The notes below the pieces were generated by a model. The model ran no database searches. It saw nothing but the letters and a program-made list of their open reading frames with translations, and had not been told where the DNA came from. Shown here piece after piece: positions 41,692 to 50,495 of a stretch of DNA of 64,000 nt. Every line of letters begins with the position of its first letter. Positions within the stretch are counted from its first letter, which is position 1. The position numbers and the translations under genes were made by a program. The stretch is from contig MTLY02000003.1 in the NCBI GenBank assembly GCA_002011035.2, positions 489,194-553,193 on the forward strand, in the 5' to 3' direction. Source of the stretch: Candidatus Hecatella orcuttiae (GTDB lineage Archaea > Thermoproteota > Bathyarchaeia > Hecatellales > Hecatellaceae).

Positions 41692-42591
41692 CTAAAATAG
41701 GCTTCTGCGAAGGGCCTCCTCAATGTTAACTGAGGGTCTATAGTTGAAATATTTCTCAGCTTTAGTAATTGAAGGATAAGAGTTGACGGGTATTTCATTA
41801 GGCCTCGGAGGAGCCAACTTTATCTTCGACTTACTGCCTGAAATCTGGATCAGTTTTTCCACAACCCATTTTAACTTGACAGGCTGCCCGCTTCCTATGT
41901 GAAACAGTTCGCCGAACGTTGAGGAGGGATTCATCAAGACGCTGCGTATGGCTTCGCAGAGGTTTCCTACGTAGTTGAAATCCATCACCTGCTCACCGTA
42001 ACAGTAGAGGGTGATGGGCTCCTCTTTCTTCACTTTGGCTGCTAAAAGGTTCAGAATGGTGCCTCTCAACCCTTCTCCTATCAAATCCCAGCACCGAAAG
42101 ATTGTTGCCTTCAACCCTTTTTTAGCCATGTAATGGAATATCATGTATTCAGACAAAACCTTAGAGTACGCATAGCCGCTTTGGGGATTGTACTGCCAGT
42201 TATCTTCGCTGATGGGTAAAAATTTAGATGAACTGCCGAGAACAGCAGCGCTGGACATGAAAATCACCCTTGCATTATAATTAACACAACAATCAATCAC
42301 GTTCAAGGTTCCAAACGAGTTGGTGTGAAAGTATGGATACGGCTTCTCATTACTTTCTTTGGAATTGCAAAGAGCTGCCAGATGAACCACCACGTCCGGC
42401 TGAAAGGATTCAAATACTGATTTAACATCTTCTAGAACTGTAACGTCGCATACAAAGTTAGTAGAATTCGTTCTTTTAACGTCTATGCCTGCGACATCCA
42501 CTTGGGAAGTCTTCAAATAGTTGAATAAGTGGCGGCCCACAAACCCCGCGCTGCCCGTTATCAAAACTTTCGTTTTCTCCTTCATATTCAT
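41692..42591 (-). CDS. NAD-dependent nucleotide-sugar epimerase
   Basis: Extended SDR enzyme of 299 residues. It has NAD motif ITGSAGFVGRHL, the acidic end of strand 2 in GIDVKR, and catalytic YxxxK in YAYSKVLSEYM with MSSAAVLGSS supplying Ser. It is first in a three-gene minus-strand operon (epimerase, DUF354, epimerase). A TATA-like ATTATATAAATA lies at 42655-42666, about 65 nt upstream. It probably prepares an activated sugar for N-glycan or exopolysaccharide assembly. Confidence 0.88.
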   Translation of the reverse strand: MNMKEKTKVLITGSAGFVGRHLFNYLKTSQVDVAGIDVKRTNSTNFVCDVTVLEDVKSVFESFQPDVVVHLAALCNSKESNEKPYPYFHTNSFGTLNVIDCCVNYNARVIFMSSAAVLGSSSKFLPISEDNWQYNPQSGYAYSKVLSEYMIFHYMAKKGLKATIFRCWDLIGEGLRGTILNLLAAKVKKEEPITLYCYGEQVMDFNYVGNLCEAIRSVLMNPSSTFGELFHIGSGQPVKLKWVVEKLIQISGSKSKIKLAPPRPNEIPVNSYPSITKAEKYFNYRPSVNIEEALRRSLF

Positions 42592-42654
42592 TGCTCCATT
42601 ATTTCGCAGAGTCGGACGGCCACTGAGATCTTCGTCTAAAGGGTAGCAAGCCTC

Positions 42655-42666
42655 TATTTATATAAT
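42655..42666 (-). promoter_or_regulatory. TATA box of the sugar epimerase operon
   Basis: On the minus strand ATTATATAAATA is a near-ideal archaeal TATA box about 65-75 nt before the epimerase ATG. Confidence 0.5.
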
Positions 42667-42815
42667 ATCCTTATGTTTTCATAAGCTTTAGGCGGGAAAA
42701 ATTTTTAAGCCTATCTGAATTCCCACGCTTACAACTCTATGACCCTTCTCCGTAGGGCCTTAATCGTCTGCTTAATGTGAAAGAAGTCTCTTTGCTAATT
42801 GAAGAAACACTTAAC

Positions 42816-43737
42816 TATTTGTTGATAATCTCTTGGTAGAATTTAAGATACATGCCAGTAGCTCTATCCCAAGTTAGGTTCCTTTCGATGTATCCTCTTC
42901 CCTCTAAGGCTTTTTTCTCGCATTTTCATAATTTTTAAAAATCCAACAAGCTTTTTCAGCAAACGCCTCTGCTTTGTAGGGAACATAGTAAGCATACTTA
43001 CCTACAGATTCCCTTATGGCTGGTATATCTGTGGCTATCACCGGTGTCCCGCATGCCAATGCTTCAGCTGAAGCCAGAGAGAACCCCTCAGCATAGGGCG
43101 GGCTTGGAACTAAAATAACATGGCATTTGTTGTAGAAATAGCATAATTGATTATCATCTAAGACCTTATCGTTCAACAAGATAACGCATTCCGGTAATAA
43201 TTCAGCATTTTTGGGATAAGACTAATTTTGTAGGATGCTTTTCTTCCCACATAGCCGATAGTCGGTTTTTTCGGTTTCTTTATTCCAAGCGGTTTAAATT
43301 TACTGCAATCAACCCCGTTAGGGACAACTCTAGCCTTGTCAGTCATCTTCGGCATCACAACTCCCAGGGCCTCTATAATAGCCTTTGTCGGGGTTGTTAT
43401 TCCTATAGCTTTTTTTTACAGCTAATTTTTGAAGATATCCTCTGAAGTGATACATTCGCATAGGAGCGATGTCATGGAGGGTTAGGATGTAATTCTTTCT
43501 AGCGATGATCGGCGGCATTGCTGCCCTAAAATTAGCCGCGTGAATGACATCATAGTCTTTAAGTTTCATTGATGCTCTTACCATCCAAAGAAAAGTTCCA
43601 GTCTATGGTTTTCCGTTATGGACGACTTCAACGTTAACATGTTTTCTCAGCCTTTCCACTATCTCTATACTAAATCTGTTAACGCCTCCTATCGGTTTTT
43701 CAGGCGTATAATGGAGAGTTAACCACAGGACTTTCAT
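42816..43737 (-). pseudogene. Decayed GT4 glycosyltransferase
   Basis: Pieces of one GT-B/GT4 glycosyltransferase occur in order but in shifting frames. The N-terminus from 43737 reads MKVLWLTLHYTPEKPIGGVN. Next come RASMKLKDYDVIHAANFRAA and TLHDIAPMRMYHFRGY. These are followed by KARVVPNGVDCSKFKPLG with TIGYVGRK, and then VPSPPYAEGFSLASAEALACG with TPVIATDIPAI. The C-terminus is RGYIERNLTWDRATGMYLK, ending at TAG 42816. At least four frameshifts separate these parts. No single frame could give a working enzyme. It is either a decayed gene or an error-rich stretch of assembly, because the neighbouring methyltransferase is broken in the same way. Confidence 0.85.
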
Positions 43738-43782
43738 GGCTTTCGTCTAACTACTTTAAACTTTCTTTTAATGGTATATAGG

Positions 43783-44321
43783 TTATAAACCCTCCAAATA
43801 TATAATTGCTTCAATCTCATTGCTGAGGGATGCCACCTTATTGACGATTCCCATCAGCTTCCTTAACTTATCTTTACGTTTTCCACTATAAATATCGTGG
43901 TTTTGTCCTTATTTTCAATTGAAACTCTTCCTTTCGCAGAAGCTTGTATAATGAAAAAGGAGTATACCTTTTTCTATGCCTATGGTATTGTTTCTCCCCC
44001 GGCATCATAAAGCGGATTAGAAACAGTTTTGCGTCCCGCTAGTCTCGGCAAAAGAAAATAGTAAGGTATGGCTATTAAATTAGGGACGACTATTGTTATT
44101 ATGGTTATATATCTTCTAGAAATTCTTGTAAGCTCTCTCAACAAGGTATGAGGTTTATCACTATGTTCAAAAGTATGGAATAGGTAAACTTGTTCAAAAC
44201 ATTTTTCTTGAAATGGTAAATAATGCATGTCTGCCCCCACATCTGGATTGACGATAGGATCTATATCAACGCCAATATCCTTCCGCTTATTCCTGCCGCA
44301 GCCTACATCGAGAGTTACCAT
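43783..44321 (-). pseudogene. Frameshifted SAM-dependent methyltransferase
   Basis: Starts cleanly at ATG 44321 with GGAG upstream: VTLDVGCGRNKRKDIGVDIDP (SAM-binding motif I) and FHTFEHSDKPHTLLREL. The frame ends at 43980 after DAGGETIP. In other frames the protein appears to go on: EKQYHRHRKRYTPFSLYKLL, then KDKTTIFIVENVKIS, then KLRKLMGIVNKVASLSNEIE, ending at TAA 43783. At least two or three indels are needed. It lies next to the decayed GT4 gene in the glycan cluster. Whether this is decay or sequencing error is undecided. Confidence 0.75.
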
Positions 44322-44457
44322 GCCTTTAATCTCCTGTTTACCAACTCAAATTAAGATGAGGAAACATTCAATGTGGTTTTACAAAGCTAAAAATTAATTC
44401 GTTGTTTATTAATGAGATCTCCTAAAAAGGTTGGGCATATTGAAGGCAAAGAGATGA

Positions 44458-44490
44458 CTAAATTATATATTAAATTAATAGTATATTAAT
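44458..44490 (+). promoter_or_regulatory. AT-rich promoter of the GT4 operon
   Basis: TTATATATTAAATTAATAG and the following TATTAA form an AT-rich box 65-95 nt before the TTG start at 44554. AGGT at 44542-44545 is the likely SD. Confidence 0.4.
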
Positions 44491-44553
44491 CGAGTAATGA
44501 AAAACTTAAGAGCCAAACCGTCTTGAATTGACGAATCTACAAGGTAATAAAAT

Positions 44554-45672
44554 TTGAGGGTTCTTCTACTGGGTCGATATACGGCTTGGGACAATAGGGC
44601 TTTTGGTGGCGACATTCACGCCCAGAAATTGGCGGATAATTTAGGGGCCTTAGGATGTAAGGTCGATTTCTGTAATGCCTCAAACTTCTCTGGCAGAGAA
44701 AGCATCAACTTCTTAAAGGTTGAATATTGCCGATTTAGGAATACACCATATTATCCATTGTTAAAACTTGATAACGTGGTTGAATACGATGTGGTTCACG
44801 GCTTCTCCACCACCGGCTACATTTTTAGAATTATTAATAAATTTCGTTCTTCCTCGTCTTTGAGCCGTCCTTTGATGGTTCAATCTCAGCTTGTTTCAAG
44901 ATTGGCTGCTTTAGGAGTCAAACATCCAGCTGAACTCTTACTCAGGCTCAAGCCCTTTAGGTTTTTAGCTTGGCGGATGGAGAGAGATGCATGCAGGCAT
45001 GCCGACGTGGTTGTAGTGACCTCTCAGGCCGTGAAGGAATGTATCGTCAAAGAATTCGATTTGCCTAACAGTAAGGTTCAGGTAATTCCAAGAGGGGTAG
45101 ACGTGGAGCACTTTAAGCCTACACGGCTTCCTGAAGATAAGGTTATTCTGACGGTGTGCAGACTTGAAATAGAAAAAGGAATCCAACATCTCATCGAATC
45201 GGTTAAGTATCTTCATAAATCCCATAAAGATATCAGTCTTCATATCGTAGGAAGCGGAAAGGATGAGCGTCGGTTGAAAGAAATGGCTAAAGGTTGTTCC
45301 TATGTGCGGTTTTTAGGTAAAGTTCCTCATCAAGACATGCCTAAAATTTACGCAAGTTGCAGAGTTTTCGTATTGCCCTCTCTCTTTGAACCATTCGGTG
45401 CAGTGTTGCTGGAGGCTATGGCCTCTGCTAGGCCGGTGATAGCTGTCAATACAGGTGGACCTAGAGATATCGTGACCCCGGACTGCGGTGTACTGGTCAA
45501 TTTTGGTGATGTAGATCAATTAGCGGCCGCTGTTGACAATCTTCTCCACGACAGGAAGAAGGCGGAGAGAATGGGGCTTATGGGAAGAGATAGAGTTCAA
45601 AAAGAATACACTTGGGAAAAAGAGGCGGAAAAATATTTGAGACTGTATCGAGGAGAAACAGCCAAGCTCTAA
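44554..45672 (+). CDS. GT4 family glycosyltransferase
   Basis: A 372-residue GT-B enzyme. The N-terminal domain opens RVLLLGRYTAWDNRAFGGDIHAQKLADNL. The C-terminal domain contains VIPRGVDVEHFKP, VCRLEIEKGIQHLIES, VGSGKDERRLKEMA and LPSLFEPFGAVLLEAMASARPVIA. The E-x7-E donor-binding motif of GT4 (FEPFGAVLLE) is present. It transfers a hexose from an NDP-sugar, probably onto a lipid-linked glycan. TTG is supported by AGGT 8 nt upstream. It is followed closely by a GT2 gene. Confidence 0.9.
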   Translation: MRVLLLGRYTAWDNRAFGGDIHAQKLADNLGALGCKVDFCNASNFSGRESINFLKVEYCRFRNTPYYPLLKLDNVVEYDVVHGFSTTGYIFRIINKFRSSSSLSRPLMVQSQLVSRLAALGVKHPAELLLRLKPFRFLAWRMERDACRHADVVVVTSQAVKECIVKEFDLPNSKVQVIPRGVDVEHFKPTRLPEDKVILTVCRLEIEKGIQHLIESVKYLHKSHKDISLHIVGSGKDERRLKEMAKGCSYVRFLGKVPHQDMPKIYASCRVFVLPSLFEPFGAVLLEAMASARPVIAVNTGGPRDIVTPDCGVLVNFGDVDQLAAAVDNLLHDRKKAERMGLMGRDRVQKEYTWEKEAEKYLRLYRGETAKL

Positions 45673-45691
45673 ACTGTTGGAGGCGATGCAA

Positions 45692-46534
45692 TTGAAGTTT
45701 GACATAGTGATGTGGGCGAAAAATGGTGCATGGTCCTTGCCTCGGGTATTCAGCCGCATTAATGAAGTTATACCTCTCAGCTCTGTTAACCAGCGGATAT
45801 ACGTTGATGATCACAGCATAGATGATAGCGTGGAAATAGCCAAGTCATTCGGTTGGAGTGTCTACAAAAACGAAGGTGCCGGTCTCAGTGACGGCGCCAA
45901 CACAGCCCTAAAACATGTTGAAACTCCTTACTTCATATCGTTTGAACGAGACATAGTTCTAGCTGAAGATTGGTGGGAGAAAATACCGCCTCAAGTTCTA
46001 GGTAAGCATAAAGTCCTTGCTGCACAAGGGATACGTCTCCCAGATCATCCTATTCTGAGAAAGCTCCAAGAATATCGGACGGAGAGGATGATTAAAACTG
46101 GACGTTCCACCCAATCTCTAGATAACACCATGTTCAACACCACCCTTCTCCGTGGTCTAGGCGGTTTCCCTAAGATAAAAAAGGCAGCAGCCGGCGTCGA
46201 TAGCATTCTGGTTCAGAAAGCTTTAAGAGCGGGCTATGAATGGAAAACCGACTTCAGCGTCATGTCTCTACATTTGAGAAAGGGGGTATGCCAAGAGCTT
46301 CGGCATTATTACAGATATGGCGTTTACTCTAACATAGTAAAAAAATATGATAAGTCAATTAATATGCTGCGTTTTCTCAAAATGTTATTTTTCTCGCCCA
46401 TTAGGGGATTTGATATTGCTGTAAAGAAACGGTGCATCTGGCTTTGGCCCCTGTATCTCACAATCAGACTCTACGCCTTTTTGGGTTATCTCCACGGATA
46501 TTTTTCTCTTTCACATGAAGAGAACGATGTTTGA
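45692..46534 (+). CDS. GT2-like glycosyltransferase
   Basis: A family-2-like (GT-A) transferase of about 280 residues. Seen: KFDIVMWAKNGAWSLPRVFSRI, the acidic IYVDDHSIDDS segment, and a C-terminal hydrophobic region that may touch the membrane (WLWPLYLTIRLYAFLGYL). The middle reads FERDIVLAEDWWE where a DxD-type metal site is expected. I choose TTG 45692 because GGAGG at 45679-45683 precedes it by 8 nt; a TTG at 45677 gives five more residues. It is co-transcribed with the GT4 gene before it. Confidence 0.82.
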   Translation: MKFDIVMWAKNGAWSLPRVFSRINEVIPLSSVNQRIYVDDHSIDDSVEIAKSFGWSVYKNEGAGLSDGANTALKHVETPYFISFERDIVLAEDWWEKIPPQVLGKHKVLAAQGIRLPDHPILRKLQEYRTERMIKTGRSTQSLDNTMFNTTLLRGLGGFPKIKKAAAGVDSILVQKALRAGYEWKTDFSVMSLHLRKGVCQELRHYYRYGVYSNIVKKYDKSINMLRFLKMLFFSPIRGFDIAVKKRCIWLWPLYLTIRLYAFLGYLHGYFSLSHEENDV

Positions 46535-46562
46535 CCGATGTCATGTTCATAAAGCAATTTTA

Positions 46563-47282
46563 CTAAGCCGTCCGTCGACAGACTAGTACAGAATTTGATA
46601 TGTCTTCACATATTTTTCTTTTCAAGATTTTACTATAAAATGTTCTGGCAAAAGGAAAATCCACGCGTAGGACCTTAATGGAGAAGAAACTTTCAATCAC
46701 GCTAAAGCCATTCTCCTCCATCAAACTGAGGATTTCTTTGGGCGAAAATGACCTTAGATGCTTTTTATCCGCGATGAAGGCTACCCTGATCCTTCTCAAG
46801 ACAAAGAATTTACGTCTAATTTTACTCCAAAATTCACTTTTATAGGGTACCGGGACGGTCAAGACCAGTAACCCATCCGGCTTCAATACCCTTTTCATCT
46901 CGCTCAGAATCGCCGAAGGGTTTATCACGTGCTCCAAAACCTGCGAGCAAAGAATCAGGTTGACGCTAGAATTTTTTAAAGGGAGGGTCTCACCTACCCC
47001 ATGGATGTAATCTGTTTTATCGTTTTTTCCCGCTTTTCTCAGAAGCGGGAGAGAAATGTCGAGACCGATGAGGAAGTTAAAAAGGTCTCTAAATAATTTC
47101 AAATAACAACCTTCAGCGCATCCCACATCCAGTAAGATATCTCCCTCAGCGAACTTATGGACAACCTCTAACACTTTTTCTCTTCTTCTGAGATGTCCCT
47201 CTGCCTCGTAGAGTTTATTTTGCCCTTCCATACTTTGATATTCTTTGTAATATTTTCTCGGAATAATGCCCTTAGTAACCAT
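46563..47282 (-). CDS. SAM-dependent methyltransferase (class I)
   Basis: A 239-residue class I methyltransferase of the type-11 group. Motif I is ILLDVGCAEGCYLKLF, the acidic ribose-binding position lies in IGLDIS, and motif post-I/II is NLILCSQVLEHVINP with LKPDGLLVLTVP. Such enzymes in glycan clusters often methylate sugars. It is convergent with the GT2 gene and divergent from the next GT4 gene, so it forms its own unit. Confidence 0.87.
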   Translation of the reverse strand: MVTKGIIPRKYYKEYQSMEGQNKLYEAEGHLRRREKVLEVVHKFAEGDILLDVGCAEGCYLKLFRDLFNFLIGLDISLPLLRKAGKNDKTDYIHGVGETLPLKNSSVNLILCSQVLEHVINPSAILSEMKRVLKPDGLLVLTVPVPYKSEFWSKIRRKFFVLRRIRVAFIADKKHLRSFSPKEILSLMEENGFSVIESFFSIKVLRVDFPFARTFYSKILKRKICEDISNSVLVCRRTA

Positions 47283-47420
47283 ATTCTATGCGCCTAATTT
47301 CATATTCAGGTAGCTGTCCACGTCAATACAACTGCTTGTCGATGATAAAAAGTCTCCTCTCAGTTTTTAGAAAATAATCTCTGTAGCCATTATAGCTTAG
47401 GATTTTAATAATCCATAGCA

Positions 47421-47430
47421 TTATATAGGT
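47421..47430 (+). promoter_or_regulatory. TATA box of the second GT4 gene
   Basis: TTATATAGG about 60 nt upstream of the TTG at 47486 fits an archaeal promoter. GGGGTAGAGGT just before the start gives a possible SD. Confidence 0.4.
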
Positions 47431-47485
47431 TGAATTAAGGCTGAGGGCTTAAAGGGGAAGCTATAAGGGGTAGAGGTCCCGCGCT

Positions 47486-48625
47486 TTGAAGATTTGTATT
47501 TTCTCCCCTCAATCTCGTTTAGCCTCGCAGATGAAGGAATTCGCCATAAGATTTGTTAGCATGAATCATGAGGTACACGCAATTATAGCTTCCTCTTCCT
47601 ATGGGCGAAAACATAGAAGGCGTGAAATTGATGGAAGCGGCATTGTCTATCATGTTATGCCGGTTATACCCGTCTCTAAGTTGTTATATCCTTCCTATGT
47701 AATTTTAGCTACGATAAGAGGATTACTCGTGAGAAATAGTGTTACTATCTCTCATGAGGTCTACACAGGTTTGATAGGGGTAATCCTTCGTTTCTTAACC
47801 GGCAGAAAGTCTGTCCTCTATGTGGTTGACGCTCAGACAGACCTGAAAATAGAGCGGGGTATGTGGCGTAATTCGCTGCTCCTAAAGCTTGGTAGGTGGC
47901 TGGAGCGTTTCGTAGTCAGTCACTCAGACGTATCCATAGCCATTGATCAGTCTTTGATCCCCTACCTAAAACAACTAGGCGCAAAAAGGGTTGAAGTTGT
48001 TACCTACGGGATTAAACTGGACCTGTTCAATAAATGTGATGGCAAAGAAATCGTGAAGAAACACTGTCTCCCCGAGGGGAAGGTTGTAGGTTATGTCGGC
48101 GGAATGGAGCCCCATCATGGAGTACAATATCTGGTCGAAGCTATTCCTTATGTTATAAAAGAAATACCTGACGTCAAATTCCTTATAGTAGGTAACGGTC
48201 TTCTGAGGCCTTGGCTAGAAGAAAAGGCGGGAAAACATGGTGTCTTTCCAGGGCATGTACCATACCATGAGGTACCAAAATATCTTGCCGCCTCAGATAT
48301 TCTCGTGGTCCCCGCAGCACCTCGCTCCAAATACGTGTCTGTGTTGACCACCAAGATTTTTGACTACCTTGGCTCTGGCAAGGCTATCATTGCAACAGAT
48401 GTGGGCGGAATTAAACAGACCTTAGGCGATGTTACTTTAGTTGTGCCACCAAGAGACCCTAAAGCATTGGCAAATGCCATTCTACATCTGATAAAAGACA
48501 GAGAATCACGCCGGAAGATGGGTTTGGAGGCGAAGAAAATCATCAACATCAGATTCAACTATGATAAACTTGCAAAAAGATTCGTCAAAATCTTGGAAGA
48601 TGCAGGCAGGGATTGTGAGTCATGA
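47486..48625 (+). CDS. GT4 family glycosyltransferase
   Basis: A 379-residue GT-B enzyme with an N-terminal acceptor domain (KICIFSPQSRLASQMKEF). The donor domain has VVTYGIKLDLFNK, VGYVGGMEPHHGVQYLVEAI, FLIVGNGLLRPWLEEKA, VPYHEVPKYLAASDILVVPA and GSGKAIIATDVGG. The usual E-x7-E is not obvious: the segment after PAAPRSKYVSVLTTK replaces the canonical EGFG. This is a feature of some GlcNAc/mannosaminyl-type GT4 members. It is part of the surface-glycan cluster. Confidence 0.86.
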   Translation: MKICIFSPQSRLASQMKEFAIRFVSMNHEVHAIIASSSYGRKHRRREIDGSGIVYHVMPVIPVSKLLYPSYVILATIRGLLVRNSVTISHEVYTGLIGVILRFLTGRKSVLYVVDAQTDLKIERGMWRNSLLLKLGRWLERFVVSHSDVSIAIDQSLIPYLKQLGAKRVEVVTYGIKLDLFNKCDGKEIVKKHCLPEGKVVGYVGGMEPHHGVQYLVEAIPYVIKEIPDVKFLIVGNGLLRPWLEEKAGKHGVFPGHVPYHEVPKYLAASDILVVPAAPRSKYVSVLTTKIFDYLGSGKAIIATDVGGIKQTLGDVTLVVPPRDPKALANAILHLIKDRESRRKMGLEAKKIINIRFNYDKLAKRFVKILEDAGRDCES

Positions 48626-48641
48626 ACCTTCTTCACTTAAT

Positions 48642-49010
48642 TTAGTCGCTTTCCGCCCATTTTTTCATTAGCTTAATGGCTTCAGCATTTTTTCCATCCG
48701 CCAACAAAATGATGGCCTTTGCCAGGTCGCGGTAGTAGGGATTCGCTTTAGCCATAATTGTGTGGTTTATGGGGACTGCGCCTCGTTTAACATCTGTCCA
48801 CCCGATGATGGTGGCAAGAGGGATGTAAATTACAAAAAAAACTATCATAAAAACAATCAAATGTGAAAAGAGTTTTTGGAGGGTTGGAATATATTCTATT
48901 AGAAGGCGGTACTGTATCACAATAAAGTTTAGAAAGGTGATGGCGAAGATCAGGTAAACGCTGTGCCCCCTCCTAAAATAAGTCCAATATCTTAGTAGCC
49001 TTCTTCTCAA
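48642..49010 (-). CDS. Small membrane protein of unknown function
   Basis: I do not recognise the family. The 122 residues show a basic start (MRRRLLRYWTYFRRGH), two membrane segments (about 17-40 and 47-72), and a soluble C-terminus with repeated helical character (YYRDLAKAIILLADGKNAEAIKLMKKW), reminiscent of a TPR-like hairpin. It is convergent with the GT4 gene. It could help a membrane-bound glycan complex, but nothing in the sequence proves this. Confidence 0.65.
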   Translation of the reverse strand: MRRRLLRYWTYFRRGHSVYLIFAITFLNFIVIQYRLLIEYIPTLQKLFSHLIVFMIVFFVIYIPLATIIGWTDVKRGAVPINHTIMAKANPYYRDLAKAIILLADGKNAEAIKLMKKWAESD

Positions 49011-49425
49011 TCCTTAACTCCTCCCTGTTTTTGTCAGTAAAGTTATTGTTGTTCTTGAGCACTTTTAATCAGCCTTAAAGAGAGGATATAAACTTTTTGA
49101 AAAGTAGGTTCAGCCTTCTTCTTGAATTTTCTGTCCTATTTGAACTTATTAGTTTAAAAATCTAGGCTTCAGCTGACTTATTTTGCGGACCTTTTCGGAT
49201 CTTTCTCTAACATTTTTCCATATTTCTCCAAAGTCAAGTCTCTGCTTTTCTATTCGAAATTTCTTTAAGTACTTATGCATGTGTTATAAGTGAACTTATA
49301 ACTGCGAAACAAATAAACCATTAATTTGGGATGTGCCGTGTTTTTATGGGAGAGGGAAAATATCTTTAAAAGTTGCTGTTTAGGCGTGATGGTGTTCAAG
49401 TCATAGAAGAGGCAGATTTACGCGT
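49011..49425. other. Intergenic region before the pilus-like locus
   Basis: No gene is supported in these 415 nt. They hold a perfect inverted repeat (49283-49302), a TATA-like CTTTAAAAG near 49364, and AT-rich sequence. No tRNA or other structured RNA was recognised. Confidence 0.5.
49283..49302. promoter_or_regulatory. Perfect inverted repeat, operator-like
   Basis: The arms GTTATAAGT and ACTTATAAC match perfectly around a 2-nt spacer. The site lies 124 nt before the first gene of the pilus-like locus and about 60 nt before its likely TATA box. It has the size and symmetry of a dimeric regulator binding site. Confidence 0.5.
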
Positions 49426-50154
49426 ATGGCTGAACTCATAAAGACGGGTGTGGAGGGTTTAGACGATGTCCTCGGGGGAGGTCTACCAGATAAGAGCCTA
49501 GTCCTCGTCCTCGGCGAGACTGGCTCTCATTATGATACCTTCGTTCGTCAGATTTTCTACAACCACGTTCTTGAGGGAGGGAAGGTCGCCTATTACATTG
49601 TTGAAACTTCCAGCTCCGATGTCTTAGAGGATATGTCCGTCTACAATTGGGACCTTACCGAGTTTATGGAGAAAGGATCGTGGGTCTTTGTCAACGCACT
49701 CTCTCCAGACTTACAGGAGCTTTCAGAGCTATCTCCCAGTAAAACCCCTGAAGTTAAGCTTCTCCTGAGTCAGACCTTAACAACACTGAAAAGGGATTTT
49801 TTAGCTAGGGTTAAGGAAGGAAGGTGGACAGCGTTGCATATCTCCCATCTCATCTTACGCTACGACTTCAGAGATGTGATGGATACGGTGCTGTACATGC
49901 GGATGGTGGTCCGTCACCATTCAGGCTTACATTTTATACTGCTGCCTAGGGGGGTTCATGAGGAGCAGAAGATTCAGGCTCTCAAACATTTAGCGGATGG
50001 AGTATTCGAATTCGGTATGCAGGAAAGAGGCAGAGAATATGAAGGAGTGTTTACCATCACTAAGTTGAGGAAAGTTCTCCATAAAACGAAAACTCACTCC
50101 TTTATGATTTCAAACAGGGGACTCTACATTGAGAGAGCGGAGCGGATAGTCTAG
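49426..50154 (+). CDS. FlaH/KaiC-like protein with lost P-loop
   Basis: A 242-residue relative of the KaiC/FlaH family. The family opening LIKTGVEGLDDVLGGGLPDKSLVLVLG is intact, but the Walker A position reads GETGSHYD (residues 30-37), with no GKT/GKS. The Walker B region (TALHISHLIL) also lacks its acidic residue. Nucleotide hydrolysis is therefore unlikely. FlaH (ArlH) is a regulator that sits on the FlaI ATPase and FlaJ in archaeal motility machines. The next plus-strand genes here encode FlaI/TadA- and FlaJ/TadC-like proteins, so a structural FlaH-like role is plausible. Confidence 0.8.
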   Translation: MAELIKTGVEGLDDVLGGGLPDKSLVLVLGETGSHYDTFVRQIFYNHVLEGGKVAYYIVETSSSDVLEDMSVYNWDLTEFMEKGSWVFVNALSPDLQELSELSPSKTPEVKLLLSQTLTTLKRDFLARVKEGRWTALHISHLILRYDFRDVMDTVLYMRMVVRHHSGLHFILLPRGVHEEQKIQALKHLADGVFEFGMQERGREYEGVFTITKLRKVLHKTKTHSFMISNRGLYIERAERIV

Positions 50155-50495
50155 TCCTATTTGACATTGCAAAGATATCTCTTTAATGCGAAGGCGAATT
50201 TTTTGAAGCCCTTTTTTATACATCACAGGAGAAAAAAGCTGACTTACTCGGCGTCGAAAGGACATTTTGATGGAGAAAAGGTTAAGTACTGTGGAAGAGA
50301 CTTGAGAACTCAAAGAAAGGGAATAATCCTTTCCATTCAAATTGAAAACAGCTTTAATCCTTTAGGCGCCCAAGACAAAGAGGCGTCTGTTAAGGTTCCG
50401 GCGATGGGTGGAAACATAGATCCTGGGAGCTGTCTTCAGATGGATGTTCAAGCATGGGTTGGCAACTCTGGTTTTCAAGAGGGGGTTGCTTGGTT
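50155..50495. other. Gap before the TadA/FlaI gene
   Basis: About 340 nt with no confident gene. A weak 112-codon frame (50161-50499) has no recognisable domain and overlaps the following SD and start, so it is not called. GAGGGGG at 50479-50485 is the SD for the ATPase. Confidence 0.4.
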
